A stretch of 64,000 bases of DNA from Cribrihabitans marinus (GTDB taxonomy: Bacteria > Pseudomonadota > Alphaproteobacteria > Rhodobacterales > Rhodobacteraceae), in contig NZ_FNYD01000007.1 in assembly GCF_900109035.1 (NCBI RefSeq), forward strand, positions 186,001 through 250,000, read 5' to 3'. How positions within the stretch are numbered: the first letter of the stretch is position 1; every line of letters starts with the position of its first letter. Shown in pieces: positions 60,767 through 64,000 of this stretch. The notes under the pieces are model-generated. The model saw nothing but the letters and a program-made list of their open reading frames with translations. It searched no databases and had not been told where the DNA came from. A program made the position numbers and the translations under genes.

Positions 60767-61417
60767 CTAGACCGCGATGAACCGGCCGGCGTCGGGGTCG
60801 TAATACTCCAGCCCGCCTTCGCCGATATCCGTCCAAAGGCCATGCAGCGTCAGCGAGCCGTCGGCAACCGCATCGGCGACGAAGGGAAAGGTCATGAGGT
60901 TGTCGAGCGAGGCCAGCACCGCCTGGTGCTCGAAACTGCGGGCTTGCTGGGTCGCGTCCTCGATATCCGCAACCGAGTCGAATTTCGGTCGCAGGATGTC
61001 CATCCAGCGTCCCACGAAGCTCTCCTTGGCCTCCAGTTCGGGTGCCTTTCCCTTGCACATGTCGATGCAGCCCTGCACGCCACCGCATTGCGAATGGCCC
61101 AGCACGATCAGATGCGCCACCTTCAGCACGGTGACCGCGTATTCCACCGCGGCGCTGGTGCCGTGGTGATCGCCGTCCGGCTCGTAGGGCGGCACCAGGT
61201 TGGCGATGTTGCGGTGAATGAAGAATTCGCCCTGGTCGGCCCCGAAGATCGAGGTCACGTGGACCCGGCTGTCACAACAGGAAATCACCATTGCGCGTGG
61301 CCGTTGCCCCTCGGAGGCCAGCCGTCGATACCAGGTCTTGTTCTCTTGATAGGCCGTGGCCTTCCAGCCGTGATAGCGTTGCACCAGGTAGCTGGGCAAG
61401 GGTTGAGCAATCGTCAT
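60767..61417 (-). CDS. Beta-class carbonic anhydrase
   Basis: 216 residues from ATG 61417. Zinc ligands: C47 in the CxDSR motif (SCCDSRV), H108 and C111 in LGHSQCGG; D49/R51 form the catalytic dyad. It interconverts CO2 and bicarbonate in the cytosol, supplying bicarbonate to carboxylases. Length fits clade B bacterial enzymes. Alternative start at 61453 adds 12 residues without support. Confidence 0.95.
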   Translation of the reverse strand: MTIAQPLPSYLVQRYHGWKATAYQENKTWYRRLASEGQRPRAMVISCCDSRVHVTSIFGADQGEFFIHRNIANLVPPYEPDGDHHGTSAAVEYAVTVLKVAHLIVLGHSQCGGVQGCIDMCKGKAPELEAKESFVGRWMDILRPKFDSVADIEDATQQARSFEHQAVLASLDNLMTFPFVADAVADGSLTLHGLWTDIGEGGLEYYDPDAGRFIAV

Positions 61418-61574
61418 CCTGTCTGTCCCGTCTTTCCGTTCACAAGGCCTCACTAGTCCGGATTAGCCGCGAATTCGAGGCATAATGCCCCGCGCGGGCA
61501 ACCTTTTGCAAACGCCGCCGCGCGCAGGATGCCCCGGTACCGTGGGGGTGCAAACAGCATTTGGGGTGAGACCG

Positions 61575-61955
61575 GTGGACAAGGTGACAGCAATCAAACA
61601 CAGCGAATCCGTCCGGCTGGACCGAGACAGGCTGCGCGGCCTGTATCGACAAATGGGCGACTCGGGGGCCGAGGACGTGCTGTGCCGCGCGATCGAGGAA
61701 CTGGCGGTGCGCCTGTCGAGCTGCGAGCGCCTCTGGCGCGAAGGCCGGCGCAAAGAGCTGCGCAAAGCCGCCCGGTCGCTGTCGGCGATCGCCGAACAGA
61801 TCGGCATGACCGAGATCGTGCGTGTCGCCTCGGACACGGTCGGCGCAATCGACGGCGGCGACAGCGTGGCGACAGCGGCGACGCTCTTTCGACTGATCCG
61901 GGTCGGCGAGCGCTCGCTGACCGCGGTCTGGGATCTGCAGGACCTCTCGATCTGA
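61575..61955 (+). CDS. HPt-like four-helix protein lacking the phospho-His
   Basis: 126 residues from GTG 61575 (GGGGTGAGA upstream). Predicted all-helical: LRGLYRQMGDSGAEDVLCRA, RLSSCERLWREGRRKEL, KAARSLSAIAEQIGM. The last segment aligns with the HPt motif (A-H-x-L-K-G-x-A-x-x-I-G), but the histidine is Arg and the K-G is S-A. It may bind a sensor kinase or receiver without taking a phosphoryl group. Family call is inference; no kinase is adjacent. Divergent from carbonic anhydrase. Confidence 0.65.
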   Translation: MDKVTAIKHSESVRLDRDRLRGLYRQMGDSGAEDVLCRAIEELAVRLSSCERLWREGRRKELRKAARSLSAIAEQIGMTEIVRVASDTVGAIDGGDSVATAATLFRLIRVGERSLTAVWDLQDLSI

Positions 61956-62027
61956 GCGGCCGGGGGTTGCGGCCCCGGGCGCGGTCGCTACTCTGTGCGC
62001 AACTGACGACCCGGACGGAAAGACCCC

Positions 62028-63410
62028 ATGAGTTTGAGCTTTGCCGACCCGCAAGAGGCCGCCTTGTCGTTACACGTGATCGCGCAACCGGATCTGCGGA
62101 CATGGTGGGAAAGCCAGCCTGCCCCGGTGCGCCGCTGGGTCGAGGCCAGCGGTTTCACCGGCGCCATCGGGCAGGCCCTGCTGGTGCCCGACGCGGACGG
62201 CGCCCCCGCCCTGGCGCTCGCCGGTTACGGCACCCCGGCCAAACGCGCCCGCAAGCGCTTCGTCCTGGCCGCCGCGGCCGAGAAACTGCCCCAGGGCACC
62301 TACCGGCTGGCCGGCGGCGTCGCGGATGATGCGCTAGAGGCGGAGTGTTTCGGCTGGCTGATGACCGGTCATGTCTTCGACCGGTACAAGGCGCGCAAGG
62401 CCGGCACGGCGCGGCTGATCGCCCCGGACGGCATCGATGCCGCCCGGGTCGAGGCGATGGCGGCGGGCGAGGCGCTGATCCGCGACCTCATCGACACCCC
62501 GGCTCAGGACATGGGGCCCGATGCGCTGCAGCAGGCCACCGAGGCGCTGGCCGCAGAGTTCGGCGCGAGTTGCACGAGTGTCGCCGGCGACGACCTGCTG
62601 GCGCGCAACCTGCCGATGATCCACGCGGTCGGGCGCGCCTCGGACCGGGCGCCCCGGCTGATCGACATGACCTGGGGCACCGAGGGGCCGCGCCTGACGC
62701 TGGTCGGCAAGGGCGTGTGCTTCGACACCGGCGGGCTGGACCTGAAACCGGCCTCGGCGATGGGGCTGATGAAAAAGGACATGGGCGGCGCGGCCAACGT
62801 GCTGGGCCTCGCGCGGATGATCATGGCGCTGAACCTGCCGCTGCGGTTACAGGTGCTGATTCCGGCGGTCGAGAACGCGGTCGCGGGCAACGCTTTTCGG
62901 CCCGGCGATGTCCTGACCTCGCGCAAGGGCCTGACCGTCGAAATCAACAACACCGATGCCGAGGGGCGGCTGGTCCTGGCCGACGCGCTGGCGCTGGCCG
63001 ACGAGGAGGACAGCGACCTGATCGTGTCGATGGCGACCCTGACCGGCGCCGCCAGGGTTGCCGTGGGTCCCGACCTCGCACCGTTCTACACCGATGACGA
63101 ACCGGCTGCGGCGGCACTGGCCGAGGCTGCAGGTCCGGCCGCTGATCCGGTCTGGCGGATGCCGTTCCACACCCCCTACGAGGCGATGATCGAGCCCGAC
63201 ATCGCCGATCTGGACAACGCGCCTTCCGGCGGGTTCGCCGGCTCGATCACCGCGGCACTGTTTCTGCGCCGCTTCGTCGAACGCGCGCCCTATATGCATT
63301 TCGACATCTACGGCTGGAACCCCGCCAAGGCGCCGGGCCGGCCAAAGGGCGGAACCGGCCAGGGGCCGCGCGCGCTGCTGGGCGCCCTGCCGCGGATGCT
63401 GAAGCTGTGA
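62028..63410 (+). CDS. Leucyl aminopeptidase family protein (M17)
   Basis: 460 residues. Catalytic C-terminal domain with VGKGVCFDTGGLDLKPA, LMKKDMGGAANVLG and the NTDAEGRLVLADAL signature, which hold the two-zinc ligands and catalytic Lys/Arg. The N-terminal macro-like domain is diverged. It trims N-terminal residues from peptides in the cytosol. Its TGA overlaps the GTG of the NlpC/P60 gene, a pairing that hints at turnover of cell-wall peptides. Confidence 0.94.
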   Translation: MSLSFADPQEAALSLHVIAQPDLRTWWESQPAPVRRWVEASGFTGAIGQALLVPDADGAPALALAGYGTPAKRARKRFVLAAAAEKLPQGTYRLAGGVADDALEAECFGWLMTGHVFDRYKARKAGTARLIAPDGIDAARVEAMAAGEALIRDLIDTPAQDMGPDALQQATEALAAEFGASCTSVAGDDLLARNLPMIHAVGRASDRAPRLIDMTWGTEGPRLTLVGKGVCFDTGGLDLKPASAMGLMKKDMGGAANVLGLARMIMALNLPLRLQVLIPAVENAVAGNAFRPGDVLTSRKGLTVEINNTDAEGRLVLADALALADEEDSDLIVSMATLTGAARVAVGPDLAPFYTDDEPAAAALAEAAGPAADPVWRMPFHTPYEAMIEPDIADLDNAPSGGFAGSITAALFLRRFVERAPYMHFDIYGWNPAKAPGRPKGGTGQGPRALLGALPRMLKL

Positions 63411-64000
63411 GCGACCGGCGCCTCTCCCCCGTCAACGCCCGCGTCGCCGCGGCGCATCTTGCAGAGGCGCCCGCCGGTCTCGCGCGTGTGCCCGGCACGC
63501 CGCGCTGTGTGGCGCGCCCGGTTGTGGACCTGATGCGCGCACCCGGCGGCCCGCGCGACCGCCAGCTGCTCCTGGGCGAGGCGGTGGATGTCTACGAAGA
63601 CCGCGACGGCTGGGCCTTCGTGCAATCGGGCCGGGATGGCTATGTCGGCTATGTCGAGACCACCGCGCTGGGGCCGGCCATCGACGCGGGCCATTGGGTC
63701 TGCGCGCCGGCCACCCATGCCTATGCCGCGGCGGACCTGAAATCACCCGAGCGCCTGGCGCTCAGCTTCGGCAGCCGGGTGCGCGTGACAGGCACCGCCG
63801 GCGGATTCGCAGAAACCGCGCAAGGACATATCCCCGAGGTGCACCTGGCGCCGGTCTCCCAGCGGCTGACCGACCCGGTGGCGGTGGCGGCGCTGTTTCT
63901 CGGCACGCCCTACCTGTGGGGCGGCAACAGCCGCGCGGGCATCGACTGCTCGGGTCTGGTGCAGGCCGCGCTTCTGGCCTGTGGCCGGGATTGTCCGGGC
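63407..64000 (+). CDS. NlpC/P60-family peptidoglycan hydrolase, truncated by window end
   Basis: 198 codons seen, open to the edge, from a GTG overlapping the aminopeptidase stop (GTGA). N-terminal residues about 35-165 form SH3-like domains (RDGWAFVQSGRDGYVGYVET). The NlpC/P60 domain begins LFLGTPYLWGGNSRAGIDCS, with the catalytic Cys in GIDCSGLVQ; His and the third residue lie beyond the edge. No signal peptide, so it likely acts on recycled muropeptides in the cytosol (cell-wall endopeptidase of the gamma-D-Glu-DAP type). The start is inferred from overlap. Confidence 0.88.
   Translation, partial: MSDRRLSPVNARVAAAHLAEAPAGLARVPGTPRCVARPVVDLMRAPGGPRDRQLLLGEAVDVYEDRDGWAFVQSGRDGYVGYVETTALGPAIDAGHWVCAPATHAYAAADLKSPERLALSFGSRVRVTGTAGGFAETAQGHIPEVHLAPVSQRLTDPVAVAALFLGTPYLWGGNSRAGIDCSGLVQAALLACGRDCPG

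Overview
The window is high-GC (roughly two-thirds G+C) chromosomal DNA from an alphaproteobacterium, most likely a marine Rhodobacterales / Roseobacter-group bacterium. Support comes from gene content: a DddQ-type DMSP lyase, an MlaA/MlaC pair, GTG starts in stop-start overlaps, DUF1523 and FemAB-like proteins, and a hairpin plus TATTT intergenic element that recurs five times. Codon use looks uniform. I see no phage, transposase, CRISPR array or origin, and the only RNA gene I find is one tRNA-Pro(CGG) at 46441-46517.

Layout. 1-8.0 kb: housekeeping and redox genes (GNAT, CinA-like, sfsA, map, HAD phosphatase, rsmD, ferredoxin-type reductase, peroxiredoxin, mercaptopyruvate sulfurtransferase, aromatic aminotransferase). 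8.0-9.8 kb: the nitrogen-sensing pair glnK-amtB. 10.0-13.7 kb: envelope genes (bifunctional penicillin-binding protein, mlaC, mlaA). 13.9-17.4 kb: ridA, a glycerophosphodiesterase, a FemAB-like protein, phhB and a DddQ-like DMSP lyase. 17.5-20.1 kb: a divergent sulfotransferase / GT14 glycosyltransferase pair. 20.1-26.8 kb: six co-directional genes of unknown role around an AAA+ ATPase with an altered Walker B motif; this is the best candidate here for an undescribed system. 27.0-30.0 kb: creatinase divergent from succinate-semialdehyde dehydrogenase. 30.1-33.1 kb: a RibD/DHFR-like reductase, a small heat-shock protein with a heat-shock-type promoter, and two tandem secreted trypsin-like proteins.

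33.1-37.1 kb: the glycolate oxidase operon glcDEF, with a promoter whose -10 lies inside a dyad. 37.2-46.5 kb: MscS channel, leuC, leuD and leuB interspersed with membrane proteins and a diverged EEP-family protein, then an EamA transporter and the tRNA. 46.6-54.5 kb: trmO and a compact homoprotocatechuate meta-cleavage operon (hpaR divergent from hpaF-hpaE-hpaD-decarboxylase-hpaG-hpaH-hpaI). 54.5-64 kb: a DUF3095 cyclase-like protein, a GT4 glycosyltransferase, asd, a DUF4139 secreted protein, three tandem tiny genes, a beta-carbonic anhydrase, an HPt-like protein lacking the phospho-accepting histidine, a leucyl aminopeptidase and a truncated NlpC/P60 hydrolase.

How parts connect. The hpa operon turns homoprotocatechuate into pyruvate and succinic semialdehyde; the latter is a substrate for the GabD homologue at 28.5 kb. 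The aromatic aminotransferase and the aromatic amino acid decarboxylase inside the hpa operon suggest that aromatic amino acids or their amines feed this route. Glycolate oxidase, DMSP lyase and creatinase point to use of small organic compounds typical of surface seawater. Many adjacent genes overlap by 1-4 nt (GTGA, ATGA or TGATG), so translational coupling is common.
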